Source: Fasciola hepatica
Lineage: Eukaryota; Platyhelminthes; Trematoda; Plagiorchiida; Fasciolidae
Length of the DNA: 64,000 bases
Reading direction: 5' to 3'
Assembly: GCA_948099385.1 (NCBI GenBank)
Contig: CANUEZ040000107.1
Location: 4,030,001 to 4,094,000 of the forward strand
Numbering within the stretch: the first letter of the stretch is position 1; each line of letters opens with the position of its first letter. Under the pieces are notes generated by a model that did no database searches, was not told where the DNA came from, and worked only from the letters and a program-made list of their open reading frames with translations. The translations under genes were made by a program, and so were the position numbers. Below, one piece after another: positions 44,501 through 56,100 of this stretch.

Positions 44501-45550
44501 GCTAATTTGTCGTTGGAGACTAAGCATCCCATGATTCTGCCAAAAAAGCATCGAGTCACTGAGATAATTGTTTGGCTTTGACAAGAATCGGAGAGGCACG
44601 TTGGCTGTTCCTAATATTTGTCAAAAATTTGACGGCGATTCTGGGTCGTAAAGGGCGGGGCGGATATTCAACGTGTTCTTGGAAAATGCGTGCACTGTCA
44701 CTGAATGATAAACCGTCCATGGTCAAAACAGTTGGCGTCTGTACTGATTGAGCCTAAAGTGAATGCCAGTTACGCCCTTGTGTATGTGGGGGTAGACCAT
44801 TTTTGACTGATTTGTTAAGCGTGACACGACTGAAGAGAAGCGGTATGGTTGTTCATTCACCTTTATAAATGAGACATAGGAGCACATCTAAGTTACATAT
44901 TATTTGACTACGGATTCCTTCTTCCAAGCACTAATACGCTTCATGGTTAGAAAAGGTCAACCACATATTCTTTTCAGGGGTAGAGGGAGCAATTTTAAGG
45001 GAGCTTGGTTCGAAATTCGAGGGTCTTTTCAACAGCTATCGCGAGGCAGAATAAATCGCTTTCTCGCAAATCAAACACGATCGTCTTGACGGACGAAATT
45101 CAAGTGATATTTTTGGTAAAAGTGGGAAGGATTCCCAACGATCGTCCCTTCGAACCAGTGACAGACGGCTGCAAGGGCCTTGAATTATTGACTACGAACA
45201 AGTCCGTGATATTTCGCAGCAATGGACCTAGTTTCATTGTCAGGATTTCTTCCGTACCAGTGTCAGACAATGGAGAAGGGTGCGGTTGTTCGTGGGTTCA
45301 TTTTAGAAACGGTGGAAGACTGAGTATGCAAATATGTTGCAAGAAAGGCAGAAGGGATTGATGCAAATGGAAGGTCTGAAAACGGGGGCTTTTGGTTCTC
45401 CCAGTTAGTGGTAGTTTTCATGGCGATGAACGGCTTTTGGGGCTTATTAGCGAAGTGTGGTCTGGGAGCGATGGTCGTGTTACAGAGGTTTTGGTTCGCA
45501 CGTTCCACGGGTTGTTATGGCGTGACGTACGCAGACTGTGTTTGTTGGAT
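41570..45550 (+). pseudogene. BEL/Pao pol relic: protease, reverse transcriptase, RNase H, integrase
   Basis: Pieces in order: protease TTALLHAGTGTTLLLRDIAE (41578-41640, catalytic Asp of D-A-G replaced by His); reverse transcriptase STDIEDTFLQAKVPEEDQYALRFLW (42255-42330); RNase H GLHLFCDVSEVSYGAA (43492-43545). The integrase zinc region is PKKHRVTEIIVWL...CVHCH (44540-44705), with VYVGVDHF at about 44781 and SFFQALIRFMVRKGQPHILF (44912 onward). A late block NDRPFEPVTDGCKGLELL lies at 45140-45190. Frames change many times and stops are common. The reverse-transcriptase signature differs from that of the element at 58-64 kb, so the two are separate lineages. Confidence 0.75.
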
Positions 45551-45705
45551 AGCGCGAGTGGCTAGTTAAATTGTGTGATACATCTTGTTTGCTTGTGAAT
45601 GTATGTAACGCTTAGTAATTTAACGAGAGTTCTTTATTATTTGTCAAAGCACGCATGTTTTAGATCCATTTATTTTATGAGACTTCGGATGTGCGACGTG
45701 ATTGA

Positions 45706-45735
45706 TTTGGTAAGGTTTAAACCTTACCAAATCCA
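45706..45735. repeat. Perfect 30-base palindrome
   Basis: GATTTGGTAAGGTTT followed immediately by its reverse complement, centred between 45720 and 45721. It lies between the end of the BEL/Pao pol relic and the presumed right LTR. Perfection is striking in such decayed surroundings. Confidence 0.95.
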
Positions 45736-45737
45736 AC

Positions 45738-45761
45738 CTACATGCTAAGTTTAGCATGTAG
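45738..45761. repeat. Perfect inverted repeat, 11-base arms with 2-base loop
   Basis: CTACATGCTAA, GT, then the exact reverse complement. It begins two bases after the 30-base palindrome, so two perfect hairpins stand side by side. Confidence 0.95.
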
Positions 45762-46071
45762 TTTATTGTTAATAAATCATAGCATTGACAACTCTTCCAT
45801 TGCACTCAGTTGAAGTCGTGTCTGTATGCTTGTTCAGTTGAATTTGACGTGGTTAACATCGGGTTGCCATGATGTACGTCCATCACATTATTGCTCGAGC
45901 GATGCGTGAACACAATGTTTAGTCTATCCTGACGAAAAGTGTAAGTTAAGTTTGCTGATTTTGACAATATGAGCTCCCCCTTACTTTTACAAGCCATCCA
46001 CGTCCCAGGGCAGTTGTGGTGCCATATAGCGTCGGGCCTAGTTGGCCGTCCACATATCCCCTTCATATGTA

Positions 46072-47637
46072 ATCCATGCCTCGGCCGCTTTCTGGGAGAT
46101 TTGGCTGCTCATCCACTGACAACGCGCAGAATGGGACAAACAAATTAACGATAATTGTATATTTCTGGACCGAGGTCAAGAGGCACGCATATAAGCATGA
46201 TCAGAGTTTACAATATCACTGAATGAGATGGAAAATTCACAAATTCGAAAGAGAGTTTCGCACATCACGGCAACAATGGAATAAGGCTGAGGAGAGTTTG
46301 AATGAATCAAAGCGACCAAAGAATACACGGCGAACACGAATTAATTTCGAGTCAACTGCGGCAATAGTAATGAATCGGAAGGATGTAGGAATGTTCAGCC
46401 GGACATCGGCTTAGAACGCAGGAAATACAATATTCACAAGAATGGTGCAAGTAGGTGGTCAGTAATGCATATTCATGTTCACTTAAAAAGGTAATTGGCG
46501 TTGAGACAAAGGAGATAGGGAAGAAGTTCGTGAAGGTTCGCAGAGGAATACTAATTTTCATAGGTTTGTGGACATGAAAAGGAATGGTACCCCCTGCAAA
46601 GGTGAGACGATTTCCACGAGAAGTAGTGTGTGTCATCTAGTGCCGGCAGTTCGCACCTGGTGGAAGATGGATAAAGTTCCAGGAAGGAATAATCAGCAGT
46701 CGGCATGCCGTGTCCACAAGGAACAAAATGAGGCAGGACATGGGTGAAAACCTTTGCAATAGGCCAGACTATGCTGGCAAATTGGCGAATACATCATTCT
46801 GTTGAGTTTCTCGTGGCTCTTCTGTGTCCGTGTTGGGCTTTTTAGGCAAAGGCTGGCCGTGGTTTTTGTCCGCTGTTTCATCATGGGAAGGAGGAGAACA
46901 TCGCCGAATCTGGACCAATCACTATTTAATTAGGATTCCTCGCGCGGTGTCTTCCACATCGGAGGGTCTTGTGGTGAGAATCCTTTAGTAAGCCTCGGAA
47001 GGGCATATGCAGCAATGCCAAAACGTCTTGTGGGCGATACCCGGTGGCTAGATCGTATTCGCGGTAGCCGGCCTTTGGTGCGGTTGTAGACGGGCAGAAA
47101 AAAGATAAGCTGTCTGCATGATATATTACAGCCAGGCGGAGTGATGGCCGGTTGGTTCTGAAATTGAAAAAAGGAGGATCGCAGTCTGGGAGATGTTCCA
47201 GCTGAGGGTTAGCGCGAGCAAAATAACAGATAACAGTACGGAGGTTGGGAATGAGGCATAATGGTCTTAGTGAAATGAGGGGTCGTTGGTATTGTGATTC
47301 GGTTTTCGTGAGGGCTAACTGGGCTTGCACTACTAGGCAAAGTTATTGATTACCAATTCGGCCGTTCACCAGGAAGTCTTATCTTTCGGGGTTAATGAAG
47401 CCGTGGAGGTGCATTTTGAGTAGGGTTTGAGGGCTACGTGAGAGAGCAGCTGGGCACCACGAAGAACCTGAATGGCAAGTTTGGGTAATAGGTCCAGGGG
47501 ATATATGACGAACCTCGAAGTAGTGTTTTATAGGTAACAAAGAAGCAGATGGGACAAACTAAGAACCCAAATGGAAATTTTATATGATAGGTCCAGAGGA
47601 TGAATGGCAAATCCTGTCGTGGAGTAACTAATGCTCT
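46072..47637. other. Beginning of presumed right LTR plus unassigned sequence
   Basis: The first 50 bases resemble 38040-38090. The remainder has no recognisable coding region. An imperfect duplication of about 80-90 bases with an offset near 98 bases occurs at 47455-47620. Confidence 0.35.
47455..47620. repeat. Imperfect tandem duplication
   Basis: The words around 47464-47500 (GAACCTGAATGGCAAG, then AATAGGTCCAGGGGAT) recur at 47562-47602 (GAACCCAAATGGAAAT, then GATAGGTCCAGAGGAT). This is an old local duplication next to the derivative's insertion site. Confidence 0.6.
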
Positions 47638-47945
47638 TGTAAGGTTGATTAGACCTTACATCGCGATTTCCTTAGTAAACGCGTGCTTCGGTCCTTTGTA
47701 CTGCGTGGACCACCTGCACGTTACTCTAATGCGCGGCACTGCACAAATATGTTAACCAGAACAGTATTCTCCACGACCCGTGAGAACGAGAAGGCGATTG
47801 GGAGAGATAGTGGTTAGCGTGTATTTGGGAGCGTGCGTGAGAGCGTGCGCAAGAGCAACGGTCAAATGGCCACCGCGCTTGGCAGTCAGCGTTCAGTTAA
47901 ACAATAAACGTGGTAAAAGTATGAACGAAGATGGCAACCGCTACA
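47638..47945 (-). repeat. LTR A (3' LTR in element orientation)
   Basis: Inverted relative to the element at 29.9-34.8 kb. Begins TGTAAGG and ends GCTACA on the plus strand. Three differences from LTRs B and C lie near its outer end (TTACATCGCGATT versus TCACTTCGCGGTT). Confidence 0.93.
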
Positions 47946-48697
47946 GGGGCCTCCTCCTAGAAGTCCGACGGAGTTGGGCTTCGATCGTGAAGGTAAGCCG
48001 GAACTATTGGTTGTCCAGGAACTCCTCATAGCTTCTCCGTTATATTGTTGTTGACGTCGAACGACTGCTGATGAGTTTACCGGTGCCTGCACTCTCGAGG
48101 TCCGATGTGCGTGGGTCCAACTGTGTTTTGGCGCCCGCGGGTCTCATACGAATGCAAGCCGGAAAATGCCTCGTCAGGTCCATCCAAAAAGGCGTCCAGT
48201 TGCCGTCTCCAGTGCCAGGCTGACCAATCGTCCCGTTGTCCAGTGAGCGGTTGGCTCCTTGAACGTGCACGGGAGTCAGCCAGGCTACGGATGAAGCCAA
48301 TGTGACTTGTTAGATCCGTCTGAGAGAGGGCAGGGTAAACTGGAACAAAATAGCGCCTGAGGGCGCTGGCGGATGTTGGACCGTAATAACAACACACGAA
48401 CGATGTTCGGTGTTGTTGTAGTCGCTAGGAGACCAGAAGAAAATGAAACCATAACTACAGATTGTAATTTCACGGGTCTGTTTTTTTGGTAAATCCATGG
48501 CGAGAAAAAAAAATCACGACGAATTAGACACACAAAATATGTATGGACGAAAAAAAAAAATTATTTGGTAAACCAACCGAAAAAAAAAATCAAGATAGGG
48601 AAACAATAAAACACACAAAAACGTACGCAGACGGGACCTTGAACGGTAGAAAACAAGGAAACTCACGTGACCTGAGGATCACGTCGGGCTCACCAAT
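47946..48697 (-). other. Internal region 1 of the derivative (752 bp, non-coding)
   Basis: In element orientation (minus strand) it runs from AT-TGGTGAGCCCGACGTGATC (primer site) through T tracts to a junction where TTTTTTTTT meets CTCGCCATGG, skipping about 4.07 kb of gag-pol. The 3' region follows, ending in GGAGGAGGCCCC, the polypurine tract directly before the LTR. Small open frames (62-106 residues) show no known motif. About 500 bases of this 3' region are absent from the full-length copy. Confidence 0.85.
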
Positions 48698-49005
48698 TGT
48701 AAGGTTGATTAGACCTCACTTCGCGGTTTCCTTAGTAAACGCGTGCTTCGGTCCTTTGTACTGCGTGGACCACCTGCACGTTACTCTAATGCGCGGCACT
48801 GCACAAATATGTTAACCAGAACAGTATTCTCCACGACCCGTGAGAACGAGAAGGCGATTGGGAGAGATAGTGGTTAGCGTGTATTTGGGAGCGTGCGTGA
48901 GAGCGTGCGCAAGAGCAACGGTCAAATGGCCACCGCGCTTGGCAGTCAGCGTTCAGTTAAACAATAAACGTGGTAAAAGTATGAACGAAGATGGCAACCG
49001 CTACA
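48698..49005 (-). repeat. LTR B (shared central LTR)
   Basis: Serves both units of the tandem. No target duplication around it, so it was not inserted separately. Confidence 0.93.
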
Positions 49006-49757
49006 GGGGCCTCCTCCTAGAAGTCCGACGGAGTTGGGCTTCGATCGTGAAGGTAAGCCGGAACTATTGGTTGTCCAGGAACTCCTCATAGCTTCTCCGT
49101 TATATTGTTGTTGACGTCGAACGACTGCTGATGAGTTTACCGGTGCCTGCACTCTCGAGGTCCGATGTGCGTGGGTCCAACTGTGTTTTGGCGCCCGCGG
49201 GTCTCATACGAATGCAAGCCGGAAAATGCCTCGTCAGGTCCATCCAAAAAGGCGTCCAGTTGCCGTCTCCAGTGCCAGGCTGACCAATCGTCCCGTTGTC
49301 CAGTGAGCGGTTGGCTCCTTGAACGTGCACGGGAGTCAGCCAGGCTACGGATGAAGCCAATGTGACTTGTTAGATCCGTCTGAGAGAGGGCAGGGTAAAC
49401 TGGAACAAAATAGCGCCTGAGGGCGCTGGCGGATGTTGGACCGTAATAACAACACACGAACGATGTTCGGTGTTGTTGTAGTCGCTAGGAGACCAGAAGA
49501 AAATGAAACCATAACTACAGATTGTAATTTCACGGGTCTGTTTTTTTGGTAAATCCATGGCGAGAAAAAAAAATCACGACGAATTAGACACACAAAATAT
49601 GTATGGACGAAAAAAAAAAATTATTTGGTAAACCAACCGAAAAAAAAAATCAAGATAGGGAAACAATAAAACACACAAAAACGTACGCAGACGGGACCTT
49701 GAACGGTAGAAAACAAGGAAACTCACGTGACCTGAGGATCACGTCGGGCTCACCAAT
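49006..49757 (-). other. Internal region 2 of the derivative (752 bp, non-coding)
   Basis: Appears identical to internal region 1, with the same gag-pol deletion junction, primer site and polypurine tract. Shared junctions mean the tandem arose by duplication of one already-deleted unit. Confidence 0.85.
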
Positions 49758-50065
49758 TGTAAGGTTGATTAGACCTCACTTCGCGGTTTCCTTAGTAAAC
49801 GCGTGCTTCGGTCCTTTGTACTGCGTGGACCACCTGCACGTTACTCTAATGCGCGGCACTGCACAAATATGTTAACCAGAACAGTATTCTCCACGACCCG
49901 TGAGAACGAGAAGGCGATTGGGAGAGATAGTGGTTAGCGTGTATTTGGGAGCGTGCGTGAGAGCGTGCGCAAGAGCAACGGTCAAATGGCCACCGCGCTT
50001 GGCAGTCAGCGTTCAGTTAAACAATAAACGTGGTAAAAGTATGAACGAAGATGGCAACCGCTACA
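49758..50065 (-). repeat. LTR C (5' LTR in element orientation)
   Basis: Looks identical to LTR B. Ends GCTACA and is followed directly by the CTCT duplication. Confidence 0.93.
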
Positions 50066-50069
50066 CTCT

Positions 50070-51281
50070 AATGCTGCAGGTTGCTATTAGGTAAGGCTGT
50101 AAACTGGAGAGTGGGCTGGATTATAGGACAAGAGGAAGGTCGCTTTCTTACGAAGAGGAGGAAAAATAGATAGGTGCGAAAAATACGGGGATCTTTCTCT
50201 ACTTTCTCACATGTATGTTTATATACACAACAATATCTACGTGGATATAATTAGAGCTTTGATGAGACATGTCTGTCGTCTGATGTATCGACTTGTTGTC
50301 CAGAGCCACGGTGGTTTTGTAGCTGACGTCACCAAACGTGCCAGGCATGCATGGGAGGGTACGGGGTGGTTGAAAATTAGAGCTGGAGGTGGGTGAGCAT
50401 ATGTAGAGAGACCAGTTTGTTATCACTCCAGTCATTCTCGTGCGTAGGAACCAAAAGCGTGTCGGGCTGACAAGGGCGGTGTGGGGTTTTCTCTTTCGCA
50501 GGGTCAGGTCTGAGCTGATGAGAGGCACAGATGACTGGAGTTCGCCCATTTCCTTCACAGCCCGTTATTATTGGTATATATATAGATCAAGGCGATCTCA
50601 CCAGGTCTTTGTTGTTCTCAACTTTTTTTCTAACAGAGAGGTGGTTGAACCCATATAGGAACTTTCCATTGCCTTCTCCGCCCGACCGTAATTCTCCGCG
50701 TTTATGTCATTTTTTCGCAACTGCTGGGGGTGGTCTGTTTTCCCCACGTCGGTGAGAAAAACCACGTTGGGTCCCGATTCGGTAGCTTTCGAATGAGAAG
50801 AACGATGGAAATATTAGGGTGTATCTTCGATCGTTGCCCAGTTTGCTTGCTTCAAGTTTTCCTACTTCTACCAACGATGACATGCTGAGGCGCTAATCTT
50901 GGAAGTCAATGCTGTTATTACATGGAGTGTGTAGATAGCATCAATTTACCATAACCCATACATAACCTTCTTCCATTGTGCATCGGGACAGGTGTCAGTC
51001 CATCAGTGGTTCAAGTCCATATTTCACATCTGTGCTGTTTTGTCATTCCAACCTGATAGCAGCTTGTAATTCAAACTATGTGAGTCTTTTATTGAACTGT
51101 TTGTTCGGTGAGGAAACCGAGAAAAACATGTCGCACTTGGACTTAAATCTAACCATTGTTGCTCATTTGTATATCGGTTGAACTTTGATTTGATTGGAAG
51201 CCTGTGTGGATAGCAAACCGTTAGTGAGTTGGGTAGCAAATAATAGATGGAAGGAAAGACGAAGGTCTTTCCTTGGGGGTG
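50070..51281. other. Continuation of the interrupted BEL/Pao right repeat
   Basis: 50750-50965 resembles 38130-38350 (shared words include CGATCGTTGCCCAGTT and GCTGTTATTACATGGAG). 50070-50740 has no recognised content. Confidence 0.4.
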
Positions 51282-51647
51282 AGTTACTGCCGCTGACGCG
51301 TCGCTTTGGCTGAAATATAGGGAAGGTTCACCAAGCGCGGTAAGTTCATTTGAGGTGGCTATTTCTTCCGTCTCTTCACCCCCTTGTTTAACTGCTTCAA
51401 TTTTCTGTTTCTCTACGAACCGTTCGGACATTTGGCTCTCTGTCGGTCAGCAGAAATAATACTGTTGCATTCTTACGATCAGCCTGGGATAGTTCACATC
51501 CAATTTCGATTAGCAAAGTTCTGATTTTTATTGCTCAGTATTTGAATGCCGCAATAATAAATATAAATGGTCCGTTTCTTGGTGGATCAAACATGTCGAA
51601 TTTTTTAAATTCCGGGTTTGGAAGTAGCACAAATCCGCTTGATGATT
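51282..51647 (+). repeat. Right copy of the BEL/Pao-flanking direct repeat
   Basis: Near-identical to 39605-39977 over about 330 bases, more diverged at its left. Similarity stops at GCACAAATCCGCTTG on both sides, a sharp edge consistent with an LTR end. Confidence 0.75.
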
Positions 51648-51649
51648 AG

Positions 51650-52390
51650 GTACGAATGCTAAGGACTTGAACAGTCACACAACGAGAAAAACTAGTGTGT
51701 ACATATTGAAGTTATGTATTGAATATCTAATAAAACATGGAAAATGTATTCCCCCAGGGATAGGAATGTATGGACGTGGGAACAAGGTTTTTGTGTAAAT
51801 AATTTGGGGCCCGGAGGGTGATGCTGATAACTGGTGCAGTAGAAGAACAGATATTAAATGCAACAGGTTATAACGTTGGGGGTCGGTATACTCACAGATT
51901 GGGCAGGCGCGTAGAAAGGATAAAATGGTAAAATGTTAATCGAATAACAATGAGCGAAGAAGAATAGCAAACGACAGGTTTAAGTTCAATCACTAAGCAT
52001 CACGAGAGTGAACTGATAAATGCAAATGAGGTCCATGTGATGAATGTACGTCCCTCCTTCACTTTATTGTCTCGGTTGGATTGTTATCGCTGTCATTCTT
52101 GTGAATCCCTTCAATGTATCACTTGAACACGGCACTTTATTTTCCCGGAGTAAAAGTTTAACCACTATTCCAATCCACTAAAAGGGCCCAAAGCGTGATC
52201 CTTCAAATACTCGTCCCTTCAACCACATCTCTTCGGCTGCAACAGTAATGTAATATCTGAATGAACAGCACCTGTCTTACTGTCTTCGGTCGAACAACCC
52301 CGCCCACGGAGGTCAACAGGGCTTCTTGCAGCCTCTATTTTTGCACCACCTGCCAGTTTTATTTCTTCAGATTACTGATCAATAGAGCCG
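51650..52390. other. Unassigned stretch
   Basis: No recognisable feature between the direct repeat and the LINE relic. Confidence 0.35.
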
Positions 52391-52399
52391 ACACTGACT

Positions 52400-53130
52400 G
52401 ATCTGTGACTATCATTTATCGTGATGTGGCCAAGGCATTTGATCGAGTTACCCACCTTCCAAATTCGCTTGACAACCAACAGTTCGGCACGCGGTCTCCG
52501 TGGTCCGCTTTCATAGTGGATCATGTCTTGCATGTCTCTCATGGTGTTTGTCTATCACAGCCGGTGCTCGTTACCATTGGCGTTATAAAAGGAACCTGGC
52601 TTGGTCCGCTTCTTTTCCTACTCGGTATCCGCGACAGTTTCTCATTAGTTCAGTTCTGCTCTCTCTTCTGTTTTTTCATAACTTCGCAATCGTTTGAGTT
52701 CCATCGTCAAGGTTCAAGCACGATTTTTCTACCATTGATAATTACCTAAGGCATTTTATAAGTGGTGCGCTTCACGGCAGACGCTTCTCGAAAATTCTGG
52801 AGCTTCTTCACTATCTATAGATTTGAAGTCTCTTCCTGGATCCCGCTACTGAATCAAGAGCCCATCGGCGTGAGCTCATCAGTACGACATCCTGGGCTTC
52901 ACCGCACCTACAATATGCGTTCGTCGGAACACGTCTCACTTCAGACAGCCAAATCTAGGTGGATGTTCGACCTTGTCTCAAGATCAGCTAAAATACAAAA
53001 TAGTGTTCTGTTTACCTATAAAACCACCAGAAGCCCCATTGCAACTATTCTCCCATCATTTTCTCCGGAAAGTGTAAATAGGATGGAATATACCCTAAGA
53101 AAATCTGACTTTAATTTAACTAAAAGCTAG
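52400..53130 (+). pseudogene. Decayed LINE reverse-transcriptase fragment
   Basis: IIYRDVAKAFDRVTHL is the motif A region (FLDFAKAFDRVPH type). SQPVLVTIGVIKGTWLGPLLFLL matches the motif B region (GVPQGSVLGPLLFLL type). Further on, SSEHVSLQTAKSRWMFDLVSRSAK resembles the block after the YADD motif in CR1-group LINEs. The YADD box itself could not be found, and the frame breaks near 52750. It is an inactive fragment and not the same copy type as the minus-strand relics elsewhere. Confidence 0.6.
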
Positions 53131-56100
53131 TGCGATACTTCCCCCAGCTGTGCTGTGAGAAGCGCCGCACTTTTAAAAACCTAGCCCCCTCACGTCAAAG
53201 ACTTTTAGTCTCAACCTATTTCTTCCATACATACCTGCTCACCTCTCTGCATTCTCCTCTAATGAATCGATATGGTTTTCCCCACCCTCATTCTATTCTC
53301 TACGTCAAGCCAACAGACTTATCATTCCCCAGCCAAAGCTGGCCTTGGGATCCAACTTAATGATAAACGCCTTAAGCTTTATAGCAAGCTGCGCCTGGTT
53401 ATTCGTGGGTTTCTGTAAGTAGACCAGTTTAGCAGTATCCTGCAATTACAACTCACCTTCGGTTACCTGTGACCTTTGGCCACATCGGCTCATCCTAGGG
53501 GCGAGCCCATGAAGAGAACATCAAAAGTTTAGTTTTGGCTTTTGACCCCTCCCTCGCCCAGTTATTTTCTCTCTCGCGGTTATGCTCCTTGTTTTATAAC
53601 CTCATCAATCGTCTTCTGTGTACATCTATCCACAACAACGTAGTCTGGCCTTCTATAGTTAACCCACCGGGTTACGTTTCTACCGGCTAGCTTTCAGACT
53701 TTTGGCCTGTTAAAATAAGTGGCTTGGATACTAAGGCCCATACATCTCGTTGTAAGGTTTAACCCCGAAAAGTGTTCTGTATTAAGCCCTCTATAGGTGA
53801 CCTATCCGTCCTTTTCGTTCTCTAGCTCTGCCTCCAGTTACTTGGTCATCGATCCCAGCAAGTGTTTAGCGTTACATGGAGGTTGGCTCTTGTTTTCTTG
53901 CCTTGCTCTCCTTAGCCCCAAACTTCCAGTCATAAAACCCCTGATAATGTTTGTAGCTTCACAAATTATCTCTCTCCACTTTGTCCTCGAATAAGGAAAA
54001 TATTGTTTTTTACGATTAGCTTCATCGCTAACTTAGCACTACAGTGTCCGGTACCGACAGTGATACAGAGCAGCCTGCGATCACTTACGTACTACTTTGG
54101 CAGTCTCCCAGACCCCAGGGAGAATCAGTGGCAGTGCCAAAGATAAAACAGAGCATGATGACCTTTGCAGTAGACCATACCCATGGAGCCCTTCAATCTA
54201 GGGTTAATGACCTCGGTCCCTGTTCTATCTCTGCATTTTTCTATAAATCCTTTCTCATTTTTCCGTCTGGTTTGCCTGTTTCATTTCATCGAAAAAGATC
54301 GCCGACAGTTTATAATCGTAGATAGAATTTTGTTTATTCCAGTATCTGCAACAATCAAGGGCCGTGAACAAAAGGTGCAGGCTGTCTGGCATGTTTTCCA
54401 TCCGTGCCCTTTCACATCCTCACCTTCAACTCTCTATGGCCAATGCCGCAGGGCCTTTAGTAGCAACCGCAGTCAGATAGTGACTTTTCCCGAACAGAGA
54501 GAAAGCGAAACACTCCTAACAGTTTCAAGCACCACTAACAAGGGTGTACGGCGGGCGGAGGGGCTATGGGCAACTACCAAGAGGGCCCAGCCACCCCTTG
54601 AAAGAAAACCGTAACAAATGAGCATCTCACGTCGAGAATACCCCTTGGCCAATGCTGGTTGTGGGGGACATAAGTGTCGACAACCATTGGCCTAGACCCG
54701 ACCCCGTGAATAGAAAGCCCCACAATGAAGCCTACCTTAGGCTTGTCATTGGTTCCTCTGCTCGCGACTAAGCGGGGGGAGGGTTGGCACACTGGGCTCT
54801 CCAAGCACTCACCCCTATCAACCCCTTTCTTCTCTCAGCAACCGTCCACCATGTGTACTCCTTTTGACCCTCGTGCTGACACCATCTGCAGGCGTCAAAT
54901 TCCTCTTACTGCCCTGTGCTTCCTGCCCGCCGAGGCTCATCATCCAGTGGTACATTAGGAAAATATGCCGGATGAAAAGAAAGAACTACCAATGCTTTTC
55001 CCACCGTCTTTCCCCGCCAAAGATACTGAACCTCTGTTCTGCCACTACTGGGACCATTGCCCATCGCTGGAGCTTTCCCCTTTTGACTGCTATGTACTGA
55101 GCGTTGCGGTTCTAGCCACCTGAGTTTCAAACATTCCCTTATGTCTGCACCCACGGCGAAACCATTCAGGACGGCTGGCCTATCCACCAAAAGCTCACTC
55201 CCGTGAAACGGGGTGGGCTTACCTTCGTGATGCTTAATAATCCGGCAGAAAGAATAACCATGAAAGTTTGAGCAAACCCCACCGCCTTGTTAGTTTAAGC
55301 CGCTCGTACAAAACATCACGGACTACGGATTTAAAGCTATATGTGGCTTTTCCTAGGCGACTTTGTTCACACTGTAACTCGACGAACTCTGGATGATCGG
55401 CATCAAAGTTCACGCTAAGGTCCCCCGTTCGAGGTTCGTCGAGGATAGTCCCCAGCGTTTCAAGTGCAGTTAACCTCGCAACAGTCAGTTCCCGTTTTCC
55501 CCTTCGCATCCCTCTTATCAAGGCATTTCTACTCAGCCCGGTTTAGGCATTTTTCCAATTCCGTGACAATTACGTCGATTTCGGTTCCTTAGGGGAAGCT
55601 TCACTTTCTCCTAGCTTCTGGTGAGCACATCCACTCGCATCCCAGACAAAGTATCCCCGCATCCCTATAAACAAGCTACATGGACGCCTCCCACTCTGAA
55701 CCTGTTGATATCTCGACAGTTTTGAAAGCCTTCCAGCCTATCGCACTGCTTTTCCGAAAATGTTACACCAATAAATGTTTTACATGTTTATCGAGGTCCT
55801 CAGCAAAATAGTCCTCCGGGCCTCTGTTCCCCTTATCCATTTCAGATCCTGCTTGATAACATTTTAACCGTCGTAAGTCTCCTTCATAAACCTCAAGGGC
55901 TCCATGGTTCCCGTGGTTTGGCTGATTCTGAGGTCACTTTCTATACCTGATGTCTGAGAACTGCGGTTTGTCCCATGCTGGTCGAGGCCTCACTGAATCT
56001 GTAGCCGGCTACCTTGATCCAAGTCTAACCATCGGGCATAAAACTCCCCCAGAATTTCACAGCCTCCCAATTGGAGTATTATGATACACCATTCTTTTTG

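Larger units (their letters stand above)
47634..50069 (-). mobile_element. Tandem non-autonomous derivative of the CsRn1-like element: LTR-internal-LTR-internal-LTR
   Basis: Three 308-bp LTRs (47638-47945, 48698-49005, 49758-50065) separated by two 752-bp internal regions that look identical, period 1060. The whole is bounded by CTCT at 47634-47637 and 50066-50069, a 4-bp target duplication, so it sits in the genome as one insertion. Each internal region keeps the primer-binding site, the leader up to its T tract, the 3' region and a polypurine tract, but lacks all of gag and pol. It can only have moved using proteins from an intact relative. The outer left LTR differs at a few sites (near 47655-47670) from the other two, which look identical. 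Confidence 0.93.
38040..51647 (+). mobile_element. Old, decayed BEL/Pao retrotransposon, broken by later insertions
   Basis: Gag and Pol relics in the correct order fill 40.6-45.5 kb and are flanked by diverged direct repeats, about 6.1 kb apart internally, a normal BEL/Pao internal length. The right repeat is interrupted by the tandem CsRn1-like derivative at 47638-50065. Numerous stops and frame shifts in all domains show great age. Confidence 0.55.

Noticed and set aside
45706..45761. Reading the twin palindromes as a bacterial-type terminator or CRISPR repeats
   Set aside because: The surrounding DNA is eukaryotic retroelement sequence, there is no T tract after a gene end, and there is no spacer-repeat periodicity.
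47780..50094. Repeated small ORFs (83, 90, 106, 86 residues) in the tandem derivative, including plus-strand frames in the LTR
   Set aside because: They lie in LTR or non-coding internal sequence, on both strands, with no recognisable domain. Their repetition only reflects the tandem structure.
52762..53130. Independent 122-residue host gene
   Set aside because: Its blocks fit the continuation of the LINE reverse-transcriptase relic just upstream.
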